A stretch of DNA of 64,000 bases from Bisporella sp. PMI_857. Its lineage: Eukaryota; Ascomycota; Leotiomycetes; Helotiales; Helotiaceae. The first letter of the stretch is position 1. Each line of letters begins with the position of its first letter. Location of the stretch: contig JAJSPD010000001.1 in assembly GCA_021307315.1 (NCBI GenBank), forward strand, positions 992,001 to 1,056,000, written 5' to 3'. Made by a program: the position numbers and the translations under genes. The notes below the pieces were generated by a model, which was not told where the DNA came from, did no database searches, and was given only the letters and a program-made list of their open reading frames with translations. Positions 1 to 12,900 of this stretch are shown here, in pieces.

Positions 1-1734
1 AACAGCAATAGTATTTCTGAGAGGCATTTTTATGTAATGACCAAGAAATTGGATAGAAGAAGGTGGCTAGAGTTTGGTAGATGAATGAAGCGAATGTTGA
101 TAAAAGAGTGTCCCAGCTTCACACGGTGAAGATGACAATAAAGAATGGATGGAAAGAATGGATAATTGAGAAGTCCGAGAACGAGAGTGCGACCTGCAAT
201 GATGTCTTGTGAGAAGCCCATCATGGCCATACTTATATCTTTTGAATCACCTTCTGCAAGGACTTCTTGACTGACGGTTGAGGTGAGCCCGGCTTAAGTT
301 TCTCCGCAGTTGTCATATAGACGGAACACCAACACGCAACCTCCCGGACAAGTGGTGGAAAATGTGTGGACCTCGGTGCCTGGAAGGCCTTGGCTTGTCT
401 GAGGCTCAAAATATGATCTGCTGGTTGATGGGTCGTCGAGGTCTGGAATGGGATTCCCAACCGGCAAAGACGAAACGTCGCTTCGATGAAACGACATCCT
501 CAGCCAATCCCTTCATAATGTTTGCTTCATGTTTATTGCCCACAACTCATGCTGCAACCACCTTCATGGCTTCATGTCAAGCGAATATCGCATGACGATG
601 CCAACAATCTAGTTGTTGCCCGCTATCCATCCAGAATTTCGGAAGTTCTGCATCGGACGGAACTCGCCAAGCTGGCTGCTGTTTCTTCTTGATTAGAATG
701 CAATCTCTGGGCCAAATCTTCAGGAGAATGGTGATTCTTTCATTGCAATGCTGCATTCACTACATACAGTACTTCGGATGAGACGTCACGATGGCCTACA
801 ATGATCGTCATGATACTGAGCAAACAGTGGGGCCGGTCAATGCAAACATCGGTTGCAGTGGCTCTTTCCACGCTATCTCAGGGGCTCGCCTCAAGCTTGT
901 CCTACGAAAGGAGAAGATGAATTGATGATCGCCTGCATGCATCATTCAGACCGAAGTCCTCGAGAATGCCTAAATTAGTTGACATCCTGGACAGCCGTCG
1001 TCGGCTCTCCCCAAGTACGACACTTTAGGAAAGGCTTAGCACCAGGAAGTTTCTCGGCTTCCTCTTGATGTCAAATGGAGAAAATAAGTGGGTAAAAGAT
1101 ATTCCTTTCGTTTTGGGAATACCTGGCCTGGCAAAATAATGCTAAGTGTAGTACAATGCTCTAAATCCTCATTTCAATAACAGCAGTTTCACCAAATCTA
1201 CATACTTCATGGCTGTTGTATATACCAAGGACACGAACACTACACTATTGGCTCTAAAATGAATTTGCTATATTGATAGAAATTATACCCACTCACTTCC
1301 ACTATCCATTCGCTTATTGGATCCAGTCCAAAGTCATTAGAAACGAAATTTTCCGGGACGACTGCATTTGTTCAAGGACACGATTGCCGTTGTTGCAGTA
1401 CGACGAACCCCTTATTCTGACATTACAATGTTCAATGTTTTAGTTATACGCTGCTTATATTGTTACAGAGTACAGAGTACAGAGCCAATCATCAAAAGCT
1501 GAACTTGCTGGCAACAAAGTATGCTTGAACTAGCTATACTGTAGTTCATCACTTATCAGGCTTCTCTTTTGGCCAAAACAAAAAAAGACCACAGTCAGCT
1601 CAGGGGACTCTCTTGAATCATTATAAAACCTCAATTTAACGAGCTTAATAATCCTACACTTCTCATTCATTGTAGTAGACTTTGAAACATCCTTCCACGC
1701 TCCACCCGCTCGGCAACGTAATCACTCAGACCCC
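1..1734. other. intergenic region, no gene recognised
   Basis: I see no protein-like reading frame of convincing composition or with plausible splice sites here. The longest open frames are under 80 codons and resemble no family. The stretch holds a small tandem repeat (1464-1484) and, near its right end, a TATA-like box at 1622-1628 that could serve the tentative gene starting at 1735. Confidence 0.5.
1464..1484. repeat. 7-bp tandem repeat, three copies
   Basis: The unit TACAGAG occurs three times without interruption. It lies in non-coding sequence and has no evident function. Confidence 0.8.
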
Positions 1735-2231
1735 ATGGCCATTCTCCGGCCACCCAACCTCGACCTGCCCTGGCAACCTCAGCTCATCTCTTACAAACCC
1801 CACAATTACTCCGAGAAATCTATTATACAGCCCCCATCATCTCGCGGTAAGTGAGCGCATCTTTTGACAGAAAACGACTTCTTTAGGGGATCATTATGAA
1901 TATTTGCCTCTCGAGCAGGAACCAGCCCAAGATAGTCAAGCTCGACGTGGCGACATGCCCTATGAAGCGGTTGCCCGCTTTAGGGGTACCCAAGGCTTTG
2001 TTTCCATGTGAAGGAAGCATCCGTCGTCGTGGTGGGTAGACCCGAGGTGTATAACTAACAGTATACTCAGGATTTTCTTCACCCTGCATGTCCTACTTTG
2101 GAGGGTTGTGCTTGCTAGAAGATGCGTTAGAGAAGTTTAAGCATAGTAAAACGCTCGTAGGATCTCAATTTCCTGAGTTCGGAAGAATTGATCTGTGGCT
2201 GCTGGTGATTATTCTCAGTCAAGGATTGTGA
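1735..2231 (+). CDS. tentative three-exon gene, unknown protein of 123 aa
   Basis: I propose exons 1735-1846, 1887-1985 and 2071-2231, giving 123 residues. Exon 1 ends at a good GTAAGT donor. The second intron ends in a strong 3' site, with CTAAC about a dozen bases before TATACTCAG. The frame stays open across both joins, and a TATA-like box lies about 110 bp upstream of the ATG. The predicted protein starts MAILRPPNLDLPWQP, has an acidic DHYEYLPLEQEP stretch, and ends in a hydrophobic tail. I do not recognise the family. The first intron would be only 40 nt, and the donor of intron 2 (GTACCC) is weak, so the exon structure is uncertain. A decayed gene or a non-coding transcript is possible. 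Confidence 0.33.
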
Positions 2232-3291
2232 GAGATATGGTGACTATAAAATTTGACAATGAAATCTGCTGCTTGCTGGAGCGGCCTACGTAGCATACGC
2301 ATGTACTTCACAATCTTGCCTATGGTAGCAATGCGGAAGCCTGCAATCGTAAATTAGATGAATAATATTAGTTGTTGGAAATAAGTGTAAAAATATTAAT
2401 GTAGTCCTTGTATTGGGCCAAAGCTTGGTTGGGTGCTTGGTAGTTCTTTCCACCTTCTAGTCATTCCCTGCAAAAAGGCGATTATTCTAGTTGGATTTGA
2501 CACCGCATTTTAAAAGATTGATATATATTGCTTTGTGGAAATATGTAACTCTTGTTCACGAAGGTGGAGAACAGACTGGCGAGTTCAGAGTACATATAAT
2601 TTTTGCCTTCTGTACGGAGGGTCTTCAACGTTGCTTCAGTCCTTATAAAATATCAGAAACTTTTTCGACCTCATGATTTTCGTAATTTCCTTCTTTACGG
2701 CTGTGCACTGTTTAATGGTTAACCATGTGCGATATGGCAAGCTGGGGTCCAGCTATTGCTGTTGCATTTGGCAAGCGGCTGAAGCATAAAACCACAAACC
2801 GGAAAGTACTTACACCTTCGAAAATATGCCAAAGCAGTGCTAATTGCTATATACACCCAATTTTTATGAAACGCTTTGAGGATCAGTTGACCTCCTGGTT
2901 TAATGGTTGTATGTTTGGGTTCTATTCCTTGGGGTCCTTGAGGGAATACTCACCAGCGAAGCACACTTCACCTGGAAGAGTCCGAGGTCAAGAAATAAAG
3001 AGTATGGGCTTGAGCCCTCGGGATAGATCGCTTTGGTAAAGGGTGGAAGAGCTTTAGCAAAAGTAAAACTTCGGCAAAAGAACGAACTTGGGCGGCTCGT
3101 GAGAACATTTAATTAGCAAGAGCAAAAGCCTAGAGAAGCTACACTACTTTCTGAGTGGCTGCCTATAAGCTCAAATAGGATACGGCCAATAACTTTGATA
3201 TCGAACAGCGCTTGAAAGTAGATCTGTGATGACGGCAATCTGAGTTCGATTGTTTTGCACGATGTCGAATGTTTGGAAGAAATGAAATTCT
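2232..3291. other. intergenic region, nothing recognised
   Basis: This is the downstream flank of the homocysteine methyltransferase gene. An open frame of 104 codons on the plus strand (2725-3039) has no family resemblance, and I do not consider it a gene. Confidence 0.5.
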
Positions 3292-4326
3292 CTAAGAGTT
3301 ATCTAGTCTTCGTCTCAAACTTGCAATATCGCTTGGACTCGTTTTACAACATCCACCAACAAAGATCTCCTTCCAAAAGCCTCGCTCCACTGTTTTGTTT
3401 AAGATCTCATACACAATCTCATCCCATGACCTTAGGTCTTCTGGCGCATCTCCCTTCTCCCATTCCTTTGTAGTAGTATTGTAAACCTCTCCAGCAGTAC
3501 CGTCAGGGTATAGGACCAAACAAGGCCATTCCTCAACTTCTCCACTCTCAACCAGCTTTTGTACAGCGGCCTCAAACTCCTCAATCAGACTCTCCACCTT
3601 CTTAACCTTCGTGCAATTAAGCCCAATACCCAAGGGTACCTCACCACCGTCTCTCCTACCAACCATAGCTCGAACCACTTCTTCTATCGTGCTCCCATCA
3701 GGCAAAATATTTCCCTCCCCAGGGAAAACACATGAGATCCAGAACTTCTTCCTCTCGGACCCACCCAACCTCAGATTTCCCATCACCTTCCTCACGGCTG
3801 CGACCTCATGGATCACGGGCAGCGTTTCGAAAGCCACCAGATCCACATCTCTCCAAGCGTTCCCTCCATCTGCGCCAGGTAAAAACACCCCTATCCTCCC
3901 TGCATGCCACCGCTCCAGCTGCTCCTCCGTCACATGATCATCGTCATACCTCCCACTATACTCCTGGCTCGGCACCATCGTGGCCCCGTACGCCCCCAAA
4001 CCCAACGCCACCTTCCCTCCTCTGGGGCCGAATGCATTCCTCGCGATCCCCACCGCAGACCTCAGCACCTCTCCTTGCGCCGCGGGATCTTCAACCCGGC
4101 TCCTCCTTAGCCCTTCCCGGGAGGCCTGATACGTGGCCGTGAGAATCACATCCGCGCCCGCCTCGGCAAATGCAGCCTGTGCTTTGCGGAGGACGTCCGG
4201 GTCGCTGATGAGAAGGTGGGACGACCAAAGCGGCGTGCTGTCATCGAAGATTTGATCGAATTCGTCTGTGAGCGTGGTCCCGAGGCCACCGTCAAGAAGA
4301 TGGATTCTTCTGGGATATTTGGGCAT
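3292..4326 (-). CDS. homocysteine S-methyltransferase
   Basis: Single-exon gene for 344 residues, the usual size of the family. The enzyme transfers a methyl group to homocysteine to make methionine, with S-methylmethionine or S-adenosylmethionine as donor (yeast Mht1/Sam4 type). It belongs to methionine salvage and SAM balance and is presumably cytosolic. The N-terminus has the family start LLDGGLGT. The zinc ligands are visible as Cys238 in GLNCTKV and Cys326-Cys327 in GGCCKTSP, the three cysteines expected for this zinc-dependent (beta/alpha)8 barrel. The start is the first ATG before LLDGG, and nothing longer is needed. It lies alone, 0.8 kb beyond the 3' end of the RhoGAP gene on the same strand. 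The coding sequence is rich in C at third positions compared with its flanks. The family call is firm; the preferred methyl donor is inferred. Confidence 0.93.
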   Translation of the reverse strand: MPKYPRRIHLLDGGLGTTLTDEFDQIFDDSTPLWSSHLLISDPDVLRKAQAAFAEAGADVILTATYQASREGLRRSRVEDPAAQGEVLRSAVGIARNAFGPRGGKVALGLGAYGATMVPSQEYSGRYDDDHVTEEQLERWHAGRIGVFLPGADGGNAWRDVDLVAFETLPVIHEVAAVRKVMGNLRLGGSERKKFWISCVFPGEGNILPDGSTIEEVVRAMVGRRDGGEVPLGIGLNCTKVKKVESLIEEFEAAVQKLVESGEVEEWPCLVLYPDGTAGEVYNTTTKEWEKGDAPEDLRSWDEIVYEILNKTVERGFWKEIFVGGCCKTSPSDIASLRRRLDNS

Positions 4327-5166
4327 TCTGAGTGACTTTATAGCCAGGAAATAAACGGGTTAAACGCCGTATGAGGGTGAAAAAGGAAAGAATGTTAGTT
4401 GATGGCGTGACTTGAGTCATGTGAAATCGAGCTAATAGCCCAGGGTGGGACATTTTAGCGAATATTAGTCTAGAGCCCCTATTGATGGGCCAACGGCCGC
4501 TTCTACTTGTAAAGGCAACTTCTCTTGCAGTGCTACTAATAGAATATGTTGATTCATAGTGTCAGGATTAAAGCGCGGATCACATATGCTAAAAACGTAC
4601 TAATATCTTGCCACCTCAGATAGATTTCATTTCGTATGGCTCACCTAGCCACATCATCACTACGTTACAAATATCCCTGCTCATGTCTTCTGCCTCCTGT
4701 CCCTATAGATGCCAAGTGTACATCTTCCTGTCAATCTTTCAAGAATTAGAACGCTTGCTTGAAAAAGGGTCGCTCGATGCGACGAAATGTATCCGCGAGA
4801 AAACGAAGACCGTCGCGAGTAAATATCGGCCTGGGGTATAACCTCCTCTTTCTCTCATCTGCCCGTAGTGCAACTACCTTTGAATAAAAATTGATGGAAT
4901 GCGTGTTGATGGACCCAATAAGGCCATGTACGTATGCTGGTAATATACAGTTCGTGTTTGGAAAATGGCCATTAGTATTACAATATCGTGTCGTGACAAC
5001 GTCTATTGGCACCAGTCCAATGTCGTCAAGGCGTCTGCCTAAATCGTGCGGAATTTTGAATCTTTTCATATTCATACATCATTATATGCTCTTACTCAAA
5101 GAACGACTCTTCCCGCACCGCTAACCGAAGTCAGAATTGCTTGTCCGACAATACAAATTTTTGTTT
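4327..5166. other. intergenic region between two minus-strand genes
   Basis: It must hold the promoter of the homocysteine methyltransferase and the 3' untranslated part of the RhoGAP gene. No further gene is seen. A 109-codon minus-strand frame (4746-5075) has no family resemblance. Confidence 0.5.
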
Positions 5167-8100
5167 TCACTCACGAGAATCATTTCTTAGCCTGTTGCTG
5201 CTTGGTCTCTTGTGTCCCATGGTGCTCAACCCAAACATGCTACTCTCTCTTCTCTTGCTCTTGCCCATTTGGTCACTGCCATATTGCCTGTTTGCGGCGC
5301 CAGAAACACCGAACTGTTCATAAGCTGGGCCTGCAAGTGTTGGGGTCTGACGCCCATATTCGGGGCCGCCTAAAGTCTGACGGGAGGGTAGCTGTGGCTC
5401 ATAGGAAGGCTTCATTGGAGTGAGACCAGTGTCGTATGCTTGCCGCTGTTGTTGTTGATAATATTGAGGTTGTGGGAAAGAAGGTGGCGCTCGGTTTTCT
5501 GGAAAGCTCTGCTGTTCATATGATGGCGTAGGAATATTCTGGAACCTTTGTTGACGGGGTGAACGAATATCCTCCGGGGTCAATGGTGGTGCCTCTACAT
5601 TGATTTCTACTGCGCTATCATGATTATTCGGTTCCTGTCCAAAAATTCCCTCGTATTGTTGCAGAAATAACGCGAAGACCGGGGCCGGGATATTTAACGT
5701 TGGCGAGAAGACTATGCCCACATTGCGGACTGTCATCTTGTTCACGTCGGCGTTCTTCGTAATGGAGATCAAGAAACCTGCTAGATAACGGAGCAGATTG
5801 TGATTTACTGTGGGTAACCTATGCACTAGAGTGTTTAACGCACTTATCTTTTCGTGCACATCGTGAAGCTCCGTAACGGCAAGAAATTCTAAATGAAGTT
5901 CTCTGGTCAATATCGTAGTTGGCAGCTCCCTCAAATAGAGCTTCAAGAGAGAAGCAACAGCGTGGATGTCGATGTAAGCATCCTCGCCTATTAGATCGAC
6001 ATCTCCTTCATTATTGAAACGTTCTCGTAGTTGTTTGATGACAAGGTTTGAACCACTCAACCTGAAAATTCCTTCCTCATTAGCGGCGTTGTTTGCGTCT
6101 AAGTATTCGATGCAGCGGTACACCACAGCAGGCAGCTGAATATGGACATCAACAGGGTGATTGAATCTGACTGCCTCATTCAGAGGAGATCCAAATACAG
6201 GTCGTATTGGCCCATGCTGTTCGTAAGCCATCTGACTTAGGTTGGTTTGTGAGTCATTGGTTGGTCCTGTATCCTGAGAGTCTGTAGACGCTCTAGGCTT
6301 TGATCCGAAACCGAAGAAGCTCCGCTTTCTCTGCTTCTTATCTTCAGCGCCAATTGGAGCCAACAAATTCTGCTTGTTGCCCCAGCTCCCAGCATCTTGA
6401 ATTGGCTGCACATTTTTCGGTGCTGATATTGACTTCGTAGACTGAGAGTTTGGCAATTGAGACATTGGATCTCGCTCGTAACCAGTTGTGGGAGGCGATG
6501 GAGTGCCGGAAGTGTTTCCTCTGGCTCCAATTGGAATGCTGCCAGGCTTGGTACTCTCATAACTAAGGCCTCGTAGGTCATCACTGATCTCTGGAAGTGT
6601 TTGGCTTCTACTTGAAGCAGAAGCTTTCTTTTTCGAGCTTGCACCATTGACCTGAGACGACCCTGCAGAGATTTTCCGACCATGCTCGCGTTGAGAGGCA
6701 CGCGGAGCATCGTCTTCCTCGTCTGTAGATCTATAGTCAAGATATTGAGAAAGCGCATCGACCCACTGGTCTCTCTCCTTGTCACTCTCTGCACACAAGA
6801 CATGCTTGACTTTGCTAGAATTGTCTTTTCTTTTTGGTTCTAGAATCAGGAATGCGTGCCTATACTGGTTGTCCGGATCATCAAGATCTCCACGCGATGG
6901 GGATTGATTATTGGTCTGTTGTTGCTTTCCAATCTGAGCACCTTGAAGCTTGATCGTGCCCAGATGGGGGCCACCAGGCGACTCATAGTACTTAAAGACA
7001 GGCCCGTCTAGGACAAAGAATCTCGCTTTCCATCCCCCAAAATTCTTCCCTCGCTTCGTCAAATATCCGTTCTTGAGTGGTCGTCCACCCGGACCAGTCC
7101 TGGTGGGGCTATCGGTGGTTGTTTCGCCGTTGGGAGTCATTTCTTCAGCATTTGGCGCCATGGTGTTGGTGGAGATGTATTTGCAAATTAATAACGCGGA
7201 TGCGGTGTCCATATGTGTATTTAATATCTCGTCTAGGTAATTGTCCAGTGCAGTACGCCTTGCATCTACTTTTGCAGGTGCATGGCCACTAAAAAGTGAC
7301 TTATCAGGCGTCTTGGCTGTAAATATCGCTGATTGCTTCAACGCTTGGTCCAGCTGTGAAAGAGACGTCGAATCCTTTTCAACTCTCCACAGCTCTCTAC
7401 CATCCGCCTTTGAGAAGACAGCCAATGTAAAGACAGGATCATCAACATAATCTTTTGGAAACATGATGCTTGCTCTAGATGGTCTAAGACGAGACGATGC
7501 AACTCTGATGTCTATAGATGGAATTGCGTTTGGAGGGAGTAATAAATCAGGATATTCCTCCGTAACGAACCCTTTGAAAATGCCTTCTTTTGTAGAACTA
7601 AAACTCGTCGGGGATTTATCATCTTGAGGACTAGAGCTGGGAGAATTGTTGGACAACTTGGTAACTGCTTGGTGTTTTGGTGATACTAGGTGCAATGGCT
7701 CACCGCCCCTAGGTGGCAAACCTGGAGATGCGATGGACATCGGAGTCCCTGGAGGTAGTGGAATGGGTTGTCGTGGTGCTCGTGGAGACAAAGGCACGGA
7801 ACCGGGGAATCCCCCCATACCACGAGGAGACATGGGAGGTGAGCTAAGTGATGAATTGGAGGATGGATGTCTGGGAAGGGCAGGAGAGCCTAATCCTCTG
7901 TCTATAGGTCTTGGACTCTGAGGTAGGCCTGGACTCATTAAAGGTGGGGACAAGGTATTCGTAGCATCAACAGTTCGAGATGCGCTCAAAATGCCTGCCA
8001 GAGAACCAGCATTCGAATCAGCCATGTGTAAATCAGGTGGAGCAATTGGAACGGTTGGTCGAGGACTCAATTGAGTTGCAACCGCCGCAGCCTCTCCCTT

Positions 8101-9901
8101 TTTATCCTTGCTCGTAGCAGTGTATGATTTTGATTTTGCGCTCTTCTTTGATAAGCTTCTTAATTCCGCTTCTTTCATAGCTGCAGCCTCTCGTTCCCGA
8201 TCGTCCTCCTCTCTTGTTTTTCGCCGGCCTCGCTCAGTAAAGGTTGGTATCTCATCGACTTCCAATATATCATCGTAGTCAGAATCGGAGTCATCCCCAG
8301 CTCCTGATGCCTGTCGAAGGTGTGAGCTTGCCTCATTTTTCTTTCCCAAGTTCAGAGGAGCAGGAGGCGCTTTTCGAGGTGGAGGTGCAGGGAAGGCTTT
8401 GAGGTTTTCATCCGGATTTGGCGATGCTTCAATGACCGAAAGTGATGGAGGAGACATTGAGGATTGTGCTGGAGCTCTGGGAGGCGGCACTTTCGGAGGA
8501 GGTCCTCTGGGAGGATCGGCAGGCAATGACCTAGATGGTGGCACCGAAACATTATAAGGCATTTCCCTCACGACTTCTGCCAATTTACGCTGCTCCTGAC
8601 CTGCCTCGAATCCATTATCTGGGGCATCTGGATCGTATTGCTGGAAGGCATGTTTAGTAGGCGATGGCATTTTGTGCTCAGCTTCTACCATGTTTCCAAG
8701 AGTAGAGATATTAGCCTTGAAGTCTGCAGGTGGTGTTATAGGGTAGGGGGCAAGTGCTACATTTATGGGCGAATTTGGTTCGTCTTGGGGGGCGTCTCTC
8801 AAGCTAGCGGACACTAGAACCTCGACCTTTGGTGCTTCTGGTACTGCATTTTCAGAGGAGATCGAAGCTACTTCCGAAGAGATGCCTTGGGTTGAGTCGA
8901 CAGGGGATGGGTTGGAAACGTGCGCGAGACTCTCCTTTAATTTCTTGCGGTATCGTTCCTTATCCTTCAAGGCGCGCTCGAGGTCTTTGTTTAGTCCTAA
9001 TATCATAGCCCTCTGCTTATCTACCAGCCGCCATAACTGTGCATTTTGAGCAGCCTGAGACTGCTTCTCTTTCAGAAGGTATTGTATGACGGCTTCTGGC
9101 GAACCCGCTGTTTGTATGAGATTCGAGATATCGGCAGATGTACTCGAAGGGTCATGAGAAGACTTAAATGTCTGCGATGCTCCCGATATGCTCGAAATGG
9201 CGGAGTCAATTGAGGACGTTCTTGGAGGTCCTCGACCCATGTCAACTCTATGCTGCGGTGCTGTGGCAGCCATTGGTGGTCGAGCGCTGGTAGGTGATGT
9301 CTGCAAGCCTCCTGAGGGCTTGGAGATTAGTAGAGGGTCGGATACGCTTCGTGAAGCGGCATGTGAGTCCTGGGGAGAGCCGTATCTATCATATTGTGAG
9401 TAGTCAGTCCGCGAAGCCGTTGACCTTGCATTACCTTTTCTCCGTCCGTACTGAGTCAACAGATGAGTCTTCCGATCTGTAGAAACTTCTCTCCGAAGCC
9501 AATAAATCGTCTAGCTGCTCTTTTGGGGAACGAGGTTGTTCTGGTGGACTTGATGAAGACTTGTATGCTGAGGGATGATCTACACCACTCCGTGAAAAGG
9601 TGCTTCTCGTGGGCGTGACGCTCGCTGGCGGTGAAGCAGCAGAAGTGGTCGTCTGTAGAGGACTTGGTGCAGCCTTCCGTTGAGACCTGGATCCAGAACG
9701 ATTAGCAGATGTTGGAGAGGTAAAGGTTGAAGGCACTGATGGACTCTGAGAATCTACAGACCTTTTCCCTGTCTCTGACAACGACGACGAATTATTTGGA
9801 GGATACTGAGTTGTATTACGCCCTACTGTGGGGCTTGCGTCTGAAGGGAAGAACTGGAGCTGGTCGTAGTGTCTATCATTCTGCTGTGAATTCTGCGACA
9901 T
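5167..9901 (-). CDS. PX-PH-RhoGAP protein, Bem3-like Cdc42/Rho GTPase-activating protein
   Basis: Two exons, 9901-9435 and 9385-5167, give 1561 residues. The 49-nt intron (9434-9386, donor GTAATG, acceptor GATAG) joins in frame. Visible in order: a low-complexity Ser-rich N-terminus; a coiled coil at about 255-310 (QLWRLVDKQRAMILGLNKDL); a long Pro/Ser-rich stretch with many SP sites; a PX-like domain at about 795-895; a PH domain at about 923-1040 (NGYLTKRGKNFGGWKARFF); and a complete RhoGAP domain at about 1220-1400 with the arginine finger in EEGIFRLSGS. The tail is Gln/Pro-rich. PX-PH-RhoGAP order is that of yeast Bem3, which shuts off Cdc42 at polarised growth sites; PX and PH bind phosphoinositides. 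I chose the ATG at 9901 because the frame upstream offers only non-ATG starts. Upstream leader exons cannot be excluded. The many SP/TP sites suggest control by proline-directed kinases (inference). Confidence 0.9.
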
Positions 9902-12900
9902 CTCAGTGGATATCGGCCAAGCTGGGTATGCAGTTGGAGCGTGAACCACCAATTAGGATGGCACGCAATCCAGACCCCAATAATTCGCTCAAGATGTTGT
10001 GGCGCCTGACGATACTGTCGGTTGAGGGTTTCGTGAATGTCGCACGTTCTCAAAAGACGAGGATCCGGAGCGCGCGACGAACCAGGGTTGCTTGGGTCTG
10101 TCTGGGTCGCGTATATTTTATGATTTATCAGAGATGCAGCAGACTGCAGAACACCTCAGCAAACTGCAATGCGATAAACTCGGTAGGTGTAGATTAAATT
10201 ATTGATTAATTGCCAGTCCCATTGATAGTAATACCGACGACCAGGCATTACATCAGCCACAGCAGCAAGTTGGCGGACGGAGAATGAAAGGGGAGGGGTT
10301 TGCGCTGGGGAGGCGTGTGATGAAGCGCAGAAGTCGAGGGATGTGATTAGATGATCCTTGATGCTTAAACAAAGAGTGGAGGAATGATTGGCATTTTCAG
10401 GAGACACGAAGGGCAAGGCTATCCAATGAGACAAGCGGTAGGAATGCTCCTGGCGAGTAATTTAATTACAATCTCATGAACTCAAGTCAAAGAGCTAGTC
10501 AGATGCCGATGCCGTCTGGCGGATTGTCAACCACGTTTTCTTTTACCGTGACTGTTTCTAGCTTAGGGCAAGGTTCGTTCTACAGTAATCTTAGATGCTG
10601 CCGTAGAAATTCCTCCTACACTGCTGCTAGGCAGAGCTGAGCATTGCGTCTTTGTTTGGAGTCACCCTTCTTTTGGCCCATTGTGCTGCCACGTTCGACA
10701 CAGTAAGAGGGAGTGATGGTGGGCGGCAAGTTGATACATACTCATGGCAATCGATGATTTTACGAATGAGAGCCCGCTCCAATCTGACTGCATATCAATT
10801 ATGCTTACTCCCGACCGTATGGGCCAGGGTCCGTGAACATTTCCTAATTGAAATTGGTTAATTGTGGTGCCGTAAGACCAGGCGATGGAGGTGCGGATGA
10901 CCGCCAGCCTCTGCAGTAGTCACTTAACTGCAGGTACAAGTCAAGTGTACAAGTTGTCAAGCACGGGAAACTACCTGCATCCAACTCGGTGTGCATGCTC
11001 CTCTTCATGTATCAAGATATTGAAGGTTATTATTGGGGAAGCGTAACCCCCCGAACTATGCCTATATTTTGCGCTACGAAACATCAAGCAGGTATTTGCC
11101 TTGGTTTCATTTTGCCTAAAGACAACCACAGTACCGTTCCATCATCCCCTGCGTCGTTTAGGCCCGAGGCTTTATGATTTATGGGTGCTACTTGGAGGTC
11201 ACGGCTTGGAGTCTACATTTGTATGAATCCGTTGTTCAAAACATACTCGACTTTCCTGAAAGGTCGTCAAGCTGGCTGCTATGGCTTTATCTATCTTCAG
11301 AATCAGACCACTTTCTCAATCTGTAACACAAATGCGCCCTGATCTCCCTAGTTAAGCTTTGTCCAAAATCGTGGGGAAACATGGGAGCTTGGGGCGAGAG
11401 CATCACATGAAACTGTGGCGTCTATTTAAGCCAGAGCGTATTTTCAAATACTTTGGCGATGGATTGTAGGCTACAATGAATGGCTGGACCGTCTCATCTT
11501 TTTCAGAAACCTCTTTTGTTAGTAGAGATAGGATGAAGATCATTTTGTCTCGGGAAACATTGATTCTCGCGACCCTAGCTGACAAACGAGATGTCGAAGC
11601 GTTGGCTGAACTTTAACATGCGGTAGGCTTCAAACGTGATACTTCTTTTGAGTACCGACTGTAGTGTTAGTTCTCCACAAACTACAAAGACTATCTATTT
11701 TTTCCTCCCCTCTGAGACTTAGCCAGTCAGCCACAAGGCTGCATATTTGCGGATATAAAGAATTCGGGTGGTGGCTCACGCCATTTAAGCCTTCGAGACA
11801 GAGCCCACAGTGCGCTCATGATTCAGCAAGCCGAAAATAGTTAAGTCGACGGAAATTTATCGGCGTCCACGAGAGTTAACAATATGAAATTCTGAATTCT
11901 CAGTTATCAGTCTGCCCCCACCCCCATCAATGAGTAGCCCAGTGCAGCCCCTGCATCATGCTGAAGAGCGGTGTGACTTGCACCGAGTACTCATGGTGGT
12001 GTATTTAATTGGATGGAGTGTTCCCCCTGAGGACTGCATAGTAAGCGAGTTGTTGAGACGGAATATGGCACTGTTCACGGATAGTTAGCTGATTTCTCTA
12101 TACTAAGCCGGTCTTTCCTGGACTTGTTCCGTTTCTACATTGTGTGAAGGTCATCCCCGAAGAATTCACTTCAGGCTATATCTTCTTCAGTATTGATTGT
12201 TCTTACAAGTTTCAGTTTCTCATAACATTTGTGTGTTACAAGAAACCTTAAGTGGCACTACCCAAGGATATTTCTGCAGAGTTGCAACCTTGCCAGCATT
12301 CTCAGCGAGAAGAATGCAGTCCCACCACCCATCAGCTTCTGATCGCCCAGCTTACTTGAACTTGGGCCATCGCTTGGGTTTTCCTTATTCTTTCCAAGCC
12401 GCGGAGTCGACGTCGACCTTCCTGCCAAGAACATTCATCGCTCGTTTGATTCGTCTCGAACGTAGCTGAAACCTCAGCAATGAGCTACCGAATTCCTGCC
12501 ACACATTTTAAGCCGCATCCACACCAATTGTATGCGGGTCATTAGCGTATAGAAGTATAGCCAATCGTTGATGATTTTCGCATTTTTCTATTCAATTGCT
12601 TCAGCTCAAGTGAAAATCTAGCCTCATGATCGATGATGTCAACCAGTGATGACTAGAATGTAGGCCCCCGTTCGAGGACGTCGGTCCGACAACATCAAGT
12701 TTACGATAGACTGGGCAGTTTCGACTTTGGTGGGTGTCATTTTGCTCGTATAATCCAAGACTTTAAGCAACCGGATCGGAAATGCCTAGTTTACACTATT
12801 CTTATGACGCAAGATATCTAGTAAATGGAAGTGCTAGGCAAGAAAGCGAACCAGTAGCGCAAAGCATGGTTCTTCGGCCCATATTGACTGCATTCCACGG

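Noticed and set aside
9386..9459. Start of the RhoGAP protein at 9459
   Set aside because: That start is a TTG, and the sequence there is an intron: the upstream exon 9901-9435 joins in frame and supplies a proper ATG.
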